Below are positions 1 through 9,600 of a DNA stretch of 64,000 nucleotides, piece by piece (within the stretch, counting starts at the first letter, position 1; each line of letters starts with the position of its first letter). A model generated the notes under the pieces. The model did no database searches, was not told the DNA's origin, and saw nothing but the letters and a program-made list of their open reading frames with translations. The stretch is from Costus lasius. Its lineage: Eukaryota > Streptophyta > Magnoliopsida > Zingiberales > Costaceae. The position numbers and the translations under genes were made by a program. The stretch lies in NCBI GenBank assembly GCA_027563935.2, contig JANVAS020000222.1, positions 4,092,001 through 4,156,000 on the forward strand, given 5' to 3'.

Positions 1-1085
1 GATGGGGATGTCGATGTCGATATCAATTCCAATGACCTGGGTAGCAGCGATGCACTGCTAGGTGCCACTCATTGCTTGTGGTGACCTTTGGTCAGCACTT
101 CCAGCGTCAGAGGAACCTACAGGGTCACACACCTTGATACTTGAGTTCTGATATTGATCGGGAAGCCTTATGATCGAGTTATTGGATAACTCGAATCTAT
201 TCTGGGGATTTCATCAGTGCCAAAGGGCCTGATGAGTTGGAAGAAACTTATTGGAGCCAACTTCCAATTTTGGCAAACTAGCCGAATTAACCATGGTTAG
301 CCTCATTTGACCTTGGGTCACATTGGATTGGATCCAATCGCTTGGTTAACATGGGTAATGATCTTTGGGCTAGGCCCATTGCTTAGTTAGGATAACTAAT
401 AAGTTGTCATGAAGAGGAAATTGCCTAAGGGGTATAATGGGGAGAGAACCAACCCCATTGGTGCCTAAGGGGTATAATGGGGTGAAGTGGGCAAATTTGC
501 TTCATTATGGAAGCAAATTGCGCCTAACCCTAACCCTAACTGCCCGTTGCTCTATATAAGAGGCCCTAGACACCCCCTCTCAGGTATTCTACTACTTGGA
601 GGCATGAGAACACAGAGAGAGGCGAGAGCAAGGGCAAGAGGCACAAGTGATATCTTCCATCAAACCCTAGCCGCAAGCCTTGATCTTCCTTTCCTCTTGG
701 CGCAAGGAATTTGGTGCTTGGCAGCTTCCCTCTTCTTCATCCTTCTTCATCCTTGGCGCATATACCTTGGAGGTGGCGCAAGTTGTGAAGGAAGTGAACA
801 AAAGGCATGGATCTTCTTCCCGAGGCTAGCACCGGGCGTGGAAGAAGAGGACTCAAGGAATCTGTGTGTGTGAGATTGCAGAGGGCGCACGCTTGGGCGC
901 CTACCTCGACATCGGCCTCATCTTGCTGTAAGGTATATTCTATCTCATCGCGTAGACTCCCTCGCATGCGATCTTCACTGGGTTTTTGGGACTAGCTCAT
1001 TTCGGGGATATTGCTTCCATTGTGCATTGTATTTGTGTAATTTCTATCTCTGAAAATTGTAAAATATCCCCGGGGTATCCCAACA
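1..1085 (+). mobile_element. Cop-2 LTR copy X2, 3' portion (cut by the window edge)
   Basis: This is the promoter-bearing 3' part of a copia-type LTR on the plus strand. Its first 233 bases match, in inverted orientation, the LTR at 1086-1318, and X3 at about 18840-19030 is a diverged relative. It ends in ggtatcccaaca at 1085; the terminal CCAACA mirrors the TGTTGG start of the family, as expected for an LTR end. A TATA box lies at 553-559. It interrupts the opposite-facing LTR X1, so X2 appears to be an insertion into X1 with TSD atcag expected at 1086-1090; the other TSD copy is outside the window. Whether it is a solo LTR or the end of a full element cannot be told. Small ORFs in it show no recognisable domain. 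Confidence 0.75.
553..559 (+). promoter_or_regulatory. TATA box of the Cop-2 LTR X2
   Basis: TATATAA within ctctatataagaggcc. The aligned position in LTR X3 (about 19391-19405) reads ataaatagagaggcc, so the core promoter context is kept between two diverged LTRs. Transcription would start some 25-35 bases downstream and define the R region. Confidence 0.6.
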
Positions 1086-2022
1086 ATCAGGCCCGTTGGC
1101 GCTGATGAAATCTCCAAAATAGATCCGAGTCATCCAATAACTCGATCAGAAGGCTTCTCGATCAATACGAGAACTCGAGTATCAAGGTGTGCGACCCTGT
1201 AGGTTCCTCTGACGTTGGCAATTCTGACCTAAGGTCACCACAAGCAGTGAGTGGCAGCTAGCAGTGCATCGCTACTACCCAAGTCATCGGAATGGATATC
1301 GACATTGACATCCCCATCATCGCAACTAGGTACAGATGCATTACAGACTCTTTGCCGAACTAATATCCGATTGGACAAGTGTGTCATCACTTGTTTTCAT
1401 CCAATCATATGGTTATGATTAAAACCGCTTCTCACCTGGGTATGCCGATACACTTTCAGTCATAGAACCATAGAGGAGCTCCATGGATTTCAAGCTTCCC
1501 TCAGGAAGGGGCAAATCCTCTGTCTGTCCATTGACCTTCTCATATGGGTCGTGACATGCCCAATAACAACCGTTATTACCTCCCAACTATGGTGAGATGT
1601 TAGGTTGTATCAAAGCATGTCCTTAACCATATAGAATGGTCAATGACCCCAAGTCAAGGGATCAATGCATCTCCTGTCACTTGTGAGGATAACTCACAAC
1701 ACCAAGTCATTGCCTCACAGCGGGTCAGTCTAGTATATCCACCACTGATATACCCATATGTCTATGTTAGCACCTCGTGCCTAACCAGCCCATATACCAG
1801 TCTCACAAGTATCATAGCTGTCCCATATCCACTAAGATACATTGACTGTGGACAAGAGTTTGAGCACAGATCCAATCTGTCTCCAAGGACATTATCATGT
1901 AAGTACATAATCGCAGATGTAGACAAACATTGATAAAGATAATGCCAGAATGATATATAAATATCAGAGTCCAGTAGTACAAAGATGGACCAAAACTAGG
2001 TCTCAAGGCATACACACCAACA
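1086..2022 (-). mobile_element. Cop-2 LTR copy X1, 5' portion, minus strand
   Basis: Read on the minus strand, this LTR starts at 2022 with TGTTGGTGTGTATGCC and runs leftward to 1086, where X2 breaks it. It shares ordered blocks with the Cop-1 LTRs: an aagtgtat..gcata..ccaggtga block, a gacacacttgtccaat block and an AGGGTCGCACA block. The base next to its start (2023) is already integrase sequence of another copia element, with no purine tract, so 2022 is the outer end of X1's 5' LTR. X1 is therefore inserted into fragment Y, with probable TSD ataac at 2023-2027. The rest of X1 lies left of the window. Confidence 0.75.
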
Positions 2023-2360
2023 ATAACTATATCTACTGAAGTCATCAGTAAATGTGATGAAGTAGTTGTACCCTCCTCCGGCTTGTTTACTGAATGACCC
2101 ACACACATCACAATATATAAGATCCAATAAACCTCCTGCCCTGTCACCAGTCTTAGTGAAGGGCGCTTTTGTCATCTTCCCAAATAAACAAGGCTCACAA
2201 GTATCAAACTCCTCCAAGGAGCTTGAACCTAACAACCCATTCGCATGGAGTTGTTGAATGTGATTCTTGTTTATATGGGCTAATCGACAATACCATAGGA
2301 AAGCACCAAATGAGCCACTCAGTTTGATCTTCTAAATATTTGTGTTACAAATAGAGCTAT
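2023..2360 (-). pseudogene. Copia integrase fragment Y (GAG-pre-integrase and start of integrase core)
   Basis: The minus strand encodes part of a copia polyprotein: the histidine half of the zinc domain (..RLAHINKNHIQQLHANGLL..), its cysteine half (FDTCEPCLFGKMTKAPF), then DLIYCDVCGSF, which corresponds to DLIHSDVCGPF in the intact Cop-1 elements and holds the first catalytic Asp, and finally YFITFTDDFSRY. The sequence is clearly diverged from Cop-1, so Y is a different family or an old copy. It is cut at its 3' side by LTR X1 (2022) and at its 5' side by Gyp-1 (2361), so neither reverse transcriptase nor gag is present here. It is the oldest host layer visible in the left half of the window. 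Confidence 0.8.
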
Positions 2361-2611
2361 TGATAACTCAAAATTTTATAGTGTTTTTCGTACTAATTAA
2401 CTAACATATTGAGTCATAATCTTGCTCTTCTGCTTTATTTTTATGCCTTATTTGCCAAATACTTCAGAATCTACACCTTCAGTTTTTGATCAATTTCAGG
2501 TAAAAAGGCATCATTATCACGTGTTTTCAAACAATTTCAATGCACGAGCGAGTTCTAATGATCAAGAGGAGTTTGCACATCGAATTTCAACCCAAACCAA
2601 GCTTTCTAGAG

Positions 2612-2992
2612 AAATTACGGTAGTGCCGTAATTATGTTTACGACCGTAATCTGAAATCAGGGCACTACCGCAGTGGATTTCACGGCAGCAAATTGCAGCG
2701 AGTTTTTTTGGGAAATTACGGCACTGCCATAATTAATATTATAGTGCCATGATGTCGGTCAAAATCAGGCAGAGACTTCAGAGGATTTCAGACAAATTAC
2801 AACACTACCGTAATTAATTTTATGGTACCGTAATTTTGGGAATTTTCATACAAAAACTTTCAGAGACAAACTATGAGATTATGGCACTACCATAATTAAT
2901 TTTACGGTACCGTAATTATGAGCCATTTACTTACAGAACTTCTGGAGCCATTACGGTAGTACCGTAATGCTCATCACGGTACCGTAATTATT
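2612..2992 (+). repeat. Palindrome block (TTACGGTACCGTAA units) in the Gyp-1 LTR
   Basis: About five loosely repeated units, spaced roughly 60-90 bases apart. Each joins a near-palindrome of the type TTACGGCACTACCGTAA with a perfect 14-base palindrome TTACGGTACCGTAA, separated by short AT-rich linkers. Individual arms have decayed (for example ttatggcactaccataa), often on both sides at once. Similar blocks lie at 16203-16650 and 19624-19875. Confidence 0.8.
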
Positions 2993-3348
2993 AACCTAGA
3001 TTTCTGATTTTTCTGCCGAAAGCTTAAAAAGATGATTTCTTGAGATTTAGGGCACCAATTGAAGATCTGTAAAAAGGGGAAGACTTGGCATTAGGAGGGG
3101 AAGATTATCGAAGCAAAAGAAACAATTTTGATTAACACTTCAGAGAGAATTTTAGGGAATCGCCGCCGCACTAGGGTTCATCGTCGTTCATCGCCCATAC
3201 CATATCCAGCCACGATATTTGAAAGGAAGCTTCGCCTAAGGAAGGAGAACACACCACAGAAGTTTTAGAGTGAAAGGAGACCGATCGAGGGAGAAATCAA
3301 CAAAAGAGTGGTTGCGTGCACTATTCACCGTGACTCCACACAAATTAC

Positions 3349-3372
3349 GGGCTGTAATTTTGATTACAGCCC
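3349..3372 (+). other. Perfect 10-bp hairpin in the Gyp-1 LTR
   Basis: GGGCTGTAAT (3349-3358) and ATTACAGCCC (3363-3372) flank a TTTG loop. The equivalent in Gyp-2 (20149-20169) is GGTTGTAAT and ATTACAACC around TCA: the C-G pair of Gyp-1 is a T-A pair in Gyp-2, so both arms changed together. Confidence 0.6.
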
Positions 3373-3890
3373 TGTATTGTAATCTTTCCTCCTCCCTTTC
3401 GATTTCTAATCATTCTAAAACCATGTTTTGCTATCATTCTTCCATCATGCTAGCATAAACTTTCTTTTGGGACATGGGGGTGTTATCCCCTTAGCTTCTT
3501 AATGACTAGACATTGTTAATTTTGTCAGGATGATTTTGTTATGATAATTCTACTTATGTGATGATTGCTTATAATTCTCCTTAGTCTCATATTTTCAGCA
3601 TGTTTTAGGATTTTGTGAAATAGACTAAGAAGTTGATTGTAAAATTTAGAACCCCATAATCATTGAGTTTAGAACTTATCGTAAGAGATTAGGTATTGTT
3701 CTTAATTCTGCCTTTTAGTAATTCTATTGCCATGTTGATTTTCTGATCTTTAGATTGAGTTATTGTGTTAGACTTGATTTGATATTGTAGGAGATTAAAT
3801 ATCTGATCATTAGAGACCCTTAAGTAGAACCTGAGAAATTATGGTACGAGAATACATAGTTTTTCTTGAGATATTTGACTTAGAATTCGT

Positions 3891-4006
3891 ATGCACGAGA
3901 GTGATCCTTGAGTACTTTGTCAATAATTTACTTATCTTCAGCATTGAATAGATCCTGCACGAGAGTGAGGATTGGTTCTTTGTATAATTATCTACGCGAG
4001 AGCAAG
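3891..4006 (+). repeat. GAGA-loop hairpin series in the Gyp-1 LTR
   Basis: Three copies of a CAC-GAGA-GTG-type element. The middle one (3951-3973) pairs gatcct with aggatt around a single unpaired G, then CAC with GTG closed by the tetraloop GAGA. The first (3891-3905) has the inner stem and a short lower stem. The third (about 3991-4006) has cgc/gca in place of cac/gtg, which keeps the two pairs nearest the loop. The Gyp-2 LTR has five such units. Confidence 0.6.
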
Positions 4007-4252
4007 TTAATTCCTTTATGAAGTAAATTACATCTTTATCATAATGAAATTTCACTGACATTTTGATCATTTACTTTCATCATTCTCTCTCTGATATTTC
4101 CGTATACCGTTTTGATCATTTACTTTCATCATTCTCGATTTGTTTAGCTAGTGAGAATTTAATTCATCAGTACTTAACAACGAGGTCTCTGTGGTTCGAT
4201 ATCTTAAATATTACTTTGAGTATCCGTGTACTTGCGGACTACAACAAGTTTT

Positions 4253-4270
4253 TGGCGCCGTTGCCGGGGA
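4253..4270 (+). other. Primer-binding site of Gyp-1 (tRNA-Asp type)
   Basis: TGGCGCCGTTGCCGGGGA is complementary to the 3' end of plant tRNA-Asp(GTC), the primer typical of Athila-type gypsy elements. It lies 6 bases after the LTR end at 4246. Confidence 0.85.
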
Positions 4271-4411
4271 CCTTGGTTTTGTTAATATTGATAAAATTGA
4301 TACTATTGCTAGACTAAGCTTTTTATTTTTTTTTTTATTACTTTCTGTGATTGATTATGATTTTCTTATATTTTCTGAAAAATCTGAACTTATCTAACCT
4401 TCTACTTGTTT

Positions 4412-4961
4412 ATGCGCAGGAATCTTAGATCAGGACCATTAGTTCCTTTTGATCCTGAAATTAACAAAACTCTTAGATTGCACAGGAAAGTAAGATTTGC
4501 AAATGAGAGAGAAGAAGAATCGATCATGGCTCATAGAAGGACACTTAGAGATTATGCAGCCCCGAATAGACAGGGAATTCGTTCCAGCATTACTAGGCCT
4601 GCAATTGATGCAAACAATTTTGAGATTAAACCAGCGTTCCTATCAATGATCCAATAAACCAATTTGGAGGATCTCCTCTAGAAGATTCTAATCAACACTT
4701 ATCTCTTTTTCTTGAATTTTGTGATACAATAAAAATTAATGGTGTATCTGATGATGCTCTTAGACTGAGATTATTTCCTTTTTCCCTCAAGGACCAAGCA
4801 AAAGCATAGCTACATTCTCATCCGACTGGGACATTCACCACTTGGGAGCAATTGTCAAAGGCTTTCTTTCTGAAATACTTTCCACCGAGTAAAATGATTC
4901 AATTGAGGAACCAAATCACAGGCTTTGCACAGAGGGATAGCACATCACTTAGTGAGGCATG
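4412..4961 (+). pseudogene. Gyp-1 gag, N-terminal half (broken)
   Basis: This encodes the capsid-like part of a plant gypsy gag. The frame starts with ATG at 4412 and reads through ANNFEIKPAFLSMIQ. A frameshift near 4655 is followed by the continuing homology GVSDDALRLRLFPFSLKDQAKA, a stop (TAG, about 4807) at a position usually occupied by Trp, then TTWEQLSKAFFLKYFPPSK and the end ..STSLSEA. Copia A interrupts it at 4962. Removing A and one gcatg duplication keeps the frame into 14032, so both halves are one former gene. It cannot make a functional Gag because of the frameshift and stops. The family assignment (retrotransposon gag of Athila/Tat elements) is from recognisable motifs. Confidence 0.8.
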
Positions 4962-6636
4962 TGCAGGAGTCCCCTTCGAGGGGGAGCGAGAAAACCCTAA
5001 TGGCGCATGTGTTACATCGCAGCGGAAATAGGGGTTTTAGGGATCATTATGCATGATATATATTCAACTATGAAAAACGATTACGAGTGCCAATAAGATT
5101 CATACCATCGCCATCTATGGATGAAGTATTGGAAGCAAGGAGCGAAAGGGATCCTCTCCCTAGTCGACGCACACACGATGAAGAATGGCCTCTCCTTGTC
5201 GTCTTTGTGCTAGCAAAGCTTCAAGGGTCCTTTGCGCATGGAGGGGATAAGATCCTTGGGCTTGTCGAAGAAGAAGTTCCTCTACCCTCGTCGAGAGAGT
5301 TTTTCACACGAGAAGGAAGGAGACTTCGTTCAAGAGTGATGATCGCCAATAGAGTAAACACGTTGTAATGAACGTGGGCGTTGCTATCCAAAAATAGTAA
5401 CCCATTACTCACTTCGGTTATGCGTTCACATGAAGTGAACCGCAATTCCTTCTCTTCGATTATTTGAACCAAGCGCTCATTACATGAGCTGGTTCAAGTG
5501 ACTTTGGTCTAAGACCAAATCGGCCCAAGCAATGGTCGATCTTATTGAACCACAAGGTTCAAGATCACCGTTGATCTCTTGATGCTCTAGATCTCACTGA
5601 TCTAGCATCATAACTCTCGATCGAAGCTTACCGATCTAAAGCCCTAATCAATCAAACATGATCAGACCAGATCTCACTCGCAATCAGAGCTTAACACCCC
5701 TTTAAACTGAACTAAACAATTCAGTCCACACGATCTGACTTAAAGAAGCCATATCATCAAATTGTGCGACCCTAAGGGTTTCCTTTAAATGTCGGTAACG
5801 ATAACTCACGTTATCACGACCAGTGAGGGGTGTCTAGCAACACATCACTGTCTCCCGATATAAAGGAAAGAGTCTTCCAAGACTTCACCCAAACCACAGC
5901 ACAAGTGTGAATCCAATTCACTAGGCATGCATACTTCCTTTGCCACTTGATGTTCTTATTGGACAAGCCTGTCAAGCTTGTAACTCCAATATGATGAGCA
6001 TGATTAGATCAGATGAACACTGTCACCTGGGTATGGCCATACACTCTCTCAATCATCTCATCCAGGGGGCCCTTATAGAACATCACACTCCTTAAACAAG
6101 GAGACGGCAATCCTATGTCTATCACTAGTGTCCTAACCTGACTCAAGCTCACCATCCAAGATAGTCTATAATCATTATGTTTCAAATGATATTGAACTAC
6201 CTCAAAACAATGACAATCATCATTTAGAAAACACAAGTGATCTCAAGTCAGAGGAAATGTGCCACTTGTCGCAATCAAGGAATATTCACATTGTGACAAA
6301 CAATTGAACATCCTAGTAGGGTCTGTCCAGTACATCCCATGTACCCATGAGTCTACATCTTATTCCATGCTCGAAGCATCCTATAAGATTAGAACACATA
6401 TTAGTCTTAACCATATCAAGGCTGTCTCATGTTCACCAAGATATATCGACTAAGGACATAATAGCATGTCAGTCCAGCTGAACAGCTTTGAGACATTATT
6501 CAGAGGAACATATATTGCTGCAGACAATGTAGCTAACTGAATAACAACCATGCCTTTATAAACTTAAGAGTTTATTACATGATACAGATACATTCCCACA
6601 GGCCTCAAACATTAGCCTTAAGGGCATACCCCAACA
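4962..6636 (-). repeat. 3' LTR of copia A
   Basis: On the minus strand it begins TGTTGGGGTATGCCC at 6636 and ends CCTGCA at 4962. It contains the TATGGCCATA block, the AGGGTCGCACA block, and two inverted repeats: GTTCAC/GTGAAC at 5424-5440 and GCTCAT/ATGAGC at 5475-5489. ORFs within it (for example 5087-5368) recur in the 5' LTR only because the LTR is duplicated, and they carry no known domain. Confidence 0.95.
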
Positions 6637-6656
6637 ATCTCCCACTTGCACTTAAT
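6637..6656 (-). other. Polypurine tract of copia A
   Basis: On the minus strand this reads attaagtgcaagtgggagat, directly between the gag-pol stop codon and the 3' LTR. The same sequence precedes the 3' LTRs of C (34381-34400), E (47049-47068), G (60153-60172, agtgggggat) and D (63041-63060). It primes plus-strand DNA synthesis. Confidence 0.85.
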
Positions 6657-9600
6657 CTAATGGTTGAGAAATCTCAAACCCATATTATTACAGTGCTTCT
6701 CATGCTTCTGCTGCGCCAGAGGCTTGGTAAGCGGGTCTGCCAGATTGTCATCTGTATGAACCTTGCATACTTTGATCTCGCCACGATCAATGATCTCCCT
6801 GATCAAATGAAACCGTCTTTGTATGTGCTTGGACTTCTGGTGCGACCGTGGTTCCTTTGCTTGTGCGATTGCTCCAGTGTTATCACAAAAGATAACCAAA
6901 GGATCTGCACTCGAAGGAACGACACCAAGTTCTCTCACGAACTTACGAATCCACACTGCCTCCTTGGATGCTTCCGAGGCTGCAACATACTCGGCTTCTG
7001 TTGTGGAATCAGCAACAGTTGACTGTTTGAAACTTTTCCACACCACTGCTCCTCCATTCAAGCTAAAAACATAGCCTGATTGCGATCGGAAATCATCCTG
7101 GTCAGACTGGAACGAAGCGTCAGTATATCCTTCAATACTGAGTTCTTCCTGACCACCATATATCAAGAACATATCTTTGGTCCTCCGCAGATATTTTAAA
7201 ACGTTCTTGACTGCAATCCAGTGCGCCATACCTGGATTACTCTGGTAACGACTGGTCACGCTTAACCCGTAAGCGACGTCTGGGCGAGTACACAACATCG
7301 CATACATAATGGAACCAATAGCCGAAGCATAAGGCGTATTGTCCATTTCATCTTTCTCAGTCTGTGTTTGTGGACACTGACTCTTCGAAAGACTCAGACC
7401 ATGTCTGACTGGAAGATATCCTCGTTTAGAATTCTCTAAATGAAATCTCTCCAGGACCTTATCGATGTAAGTACTCTGGCACAGCCCGAGAAGCCTCTTA
7501 GATCTATCCCTGTAGATCTTCACACCTAACACATAGGCTGCTTCTCCTAAATCTTTCATCTGGAAACATTTCCTCAGCCATGCCTTAACAGCATGCATTT
7601 CAGGAATGTCATTTCCAATGATCAAGATGTCATCGACGTAGAGGACTAGGAAAGTAATCACGCTCCCACTAAACCTCTTATAAACACACGGGTCATCCTC
7701 GTTCTTGATGAAACCAAAATCAGTGACTGATTCATCAAAACGAATATTCCAGCTCCTTGATGCTTGTTTAAGTCCATAAATGGACTTCTTTAACTTGCAT
7801 ATCTTATGACGATCCGCTGGATTAGTGAAACCCTCAGGTTGTGTCATATACACATCCTCATCCAGATTTCCATTAAGGAAAGCTGTTTTCACATCCATCT
7901 GCCAGATCTCATAATCGTAATATGCAGCTATCGCAAAAAGAATCCGAATAGACTTAAACATGGCAACAGGTGAGAAAGTTTCATCATAATCTATCCCGTA
8001 GATTTGTTTGAAACCTTTCGCAACTAGCCTGCCTTTATAGGTAACCACGTTACCATCCATGTCAATCTTCTTCTTGAAGATCCATTTACAGCCTATAGGG
8101 ATTATTCCCGGAGGCGGATCAACCAAATCCCAGACTTGGTTATCTGACATGGAGTCCATCTCGGCGCGCATAGCCTCAAGCCATCTCGCTGACTCCGGTC
8201 CACTGACCGCATCCGCATAAGTAAGGGGTTCATCATTATCAATGATGTAGACTCCGTCATAGCGCTCAGGCTGTCGACGGATCCTACCCGATCTTCGCGG
8301 TTCCCGTGATATCTGAGCCTCAGGTTGTTCAATAACCTGTTCTACCGGCTCAGGCTCATCCAACTGTGCTTGGTCACTTTGTCCTTCTTCTGGACTCTCA
8401 TCCAGCTTTATTTCTCTCCCACTGGCCTCTTGCAGAAGAAACTCCTTCTCAAGAAATATGGCCGTCCGAGCAACAAAAACCTTGTTCTCCTTGGGATCGA
8501 AGAAATAATAACCCTTAGTTTCCTTAGGGTAACCGACAAAGATACATTTGTCAGATCTGCTCTCTAGTTTCCCAGAGGCGAGCTTTTTGACATAAGCCTC
8601 GCAGCCCCAGATCCTGATAAATGTCAAGCTCGGCTGTTTCCCATACCATAACTCATATGGCGTCTTAGAAACTGCCTTGGATGGCACTCGGTTTAGTACC
8701 TTTGCAGCTGTTTCCAGTGCAAAACCCCAAAAGGAGTATGGAAGAGTAGCCTGACTCATCATAGAACGAACCATATCTAGTAATGTTCTATTTCTCCTTT
8801 CGGACACACCATTCCATTGCGGTGTTCCTGGTGGAGTGAGCTGTGAGATAATCCCACACTCTTTTAGATAGTCAGTAAACGCATGACTTAGGTATTCACC
8901 ACCTCGATCTGAGCGAAGTGTTTTGATATTACGGCCTAGCTGATTTTGTACTTCATTCTTGAACTCTTTGAACTTGTCAAAAGATTCACTCTTATGTCTC
9001 ATCAGATAGACATACCCATATCTACTGAAATCATCAGTAAAGGTAATGAAGTACTGATAGCCACCTCTGGCATGTTTACTAAATGGCCCACACACATCAC
9101 TGTGTATAAGGTCAAGTAAACCTGAAGCCCTTTGACCTTTGTGAGGAAAAGGTGACTTCGTCATTTTACCCATTAAACAAGCCTTGCATGTATCAATTTC
9201 CTTGTAGGAGAATGATCCCAGCAGTCCATGATGATGCAACCGCTTAATGCGTTTCTCGTTAATATGGCCTAAACGACTATGCCATAGCAAGGTGCTGTCA
9301 TCAGCATACTTGGCTTTCTTAATATCAATTTGCTGTATCGAACATTCCATGTCCAACATGTATAACCCATTGTTAATTGAACCAGTTGCATAAACAATAT
9401 TATCTAAAGACAAAATACACTTTGAAATATTGCATTCAAAGGAAAATCCCTTCCTGACAAGAGCAGGAATGGAGATAATATTTTTAGTTATACTGGGAAC
9501 AAAGTAACAACTGTTTAGTTCCAATACAATTCCAGATGGTAAAGAAATGAAGTAGTCTCCTACAGCAACAGCAGCAACCCGTGCCCCGTTTCCAACGCGT

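Larger units (their letters stand above)
2361..4246 (+). repeat. 5' LTR of Gyp-1
   Basis: It starts TGATAACTCAAAATTTTATAG, which matches the TGATGACACCAAAATTCATAG start of the two Gyp-2 LTRs, and ends ...ctacaaca just before the Asp-tRNA PBS. Length is 1886 bases. It contains a palindrome block at 2612-2992, a 10-bp hairpin at 3349-3372 and a GAGA-loop hairpin series at 3891-4006, all with counterparts in Gyp-2. No protein-coding signal is seen. The start is placed by alignment with Gyp-2; the matching 3' LTR is outside the window. Confidence 0.75.

Noticed and set aside
523..540. Three CCTAAC units resembling telomere repeats
   Set aside because: Only three units, inside an LTR next to its TATA box. 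Too short to call an interstitial telomere or to infer the telomere type of the species.
487..995. Open frames of 128, 76 and 62 codons around 487-995
   Set aside because: They lie in the transcribed part of the Cop-2 LTR X2, overlap on both strands and have no recognisable motif.
5087..5472. Small ORFs in the copia A LTR, repeated exactly at 12477-12862
   Set aside because: The repetition is explained by LTR duplication; both strands are open in the same place and no domain is recognisable.
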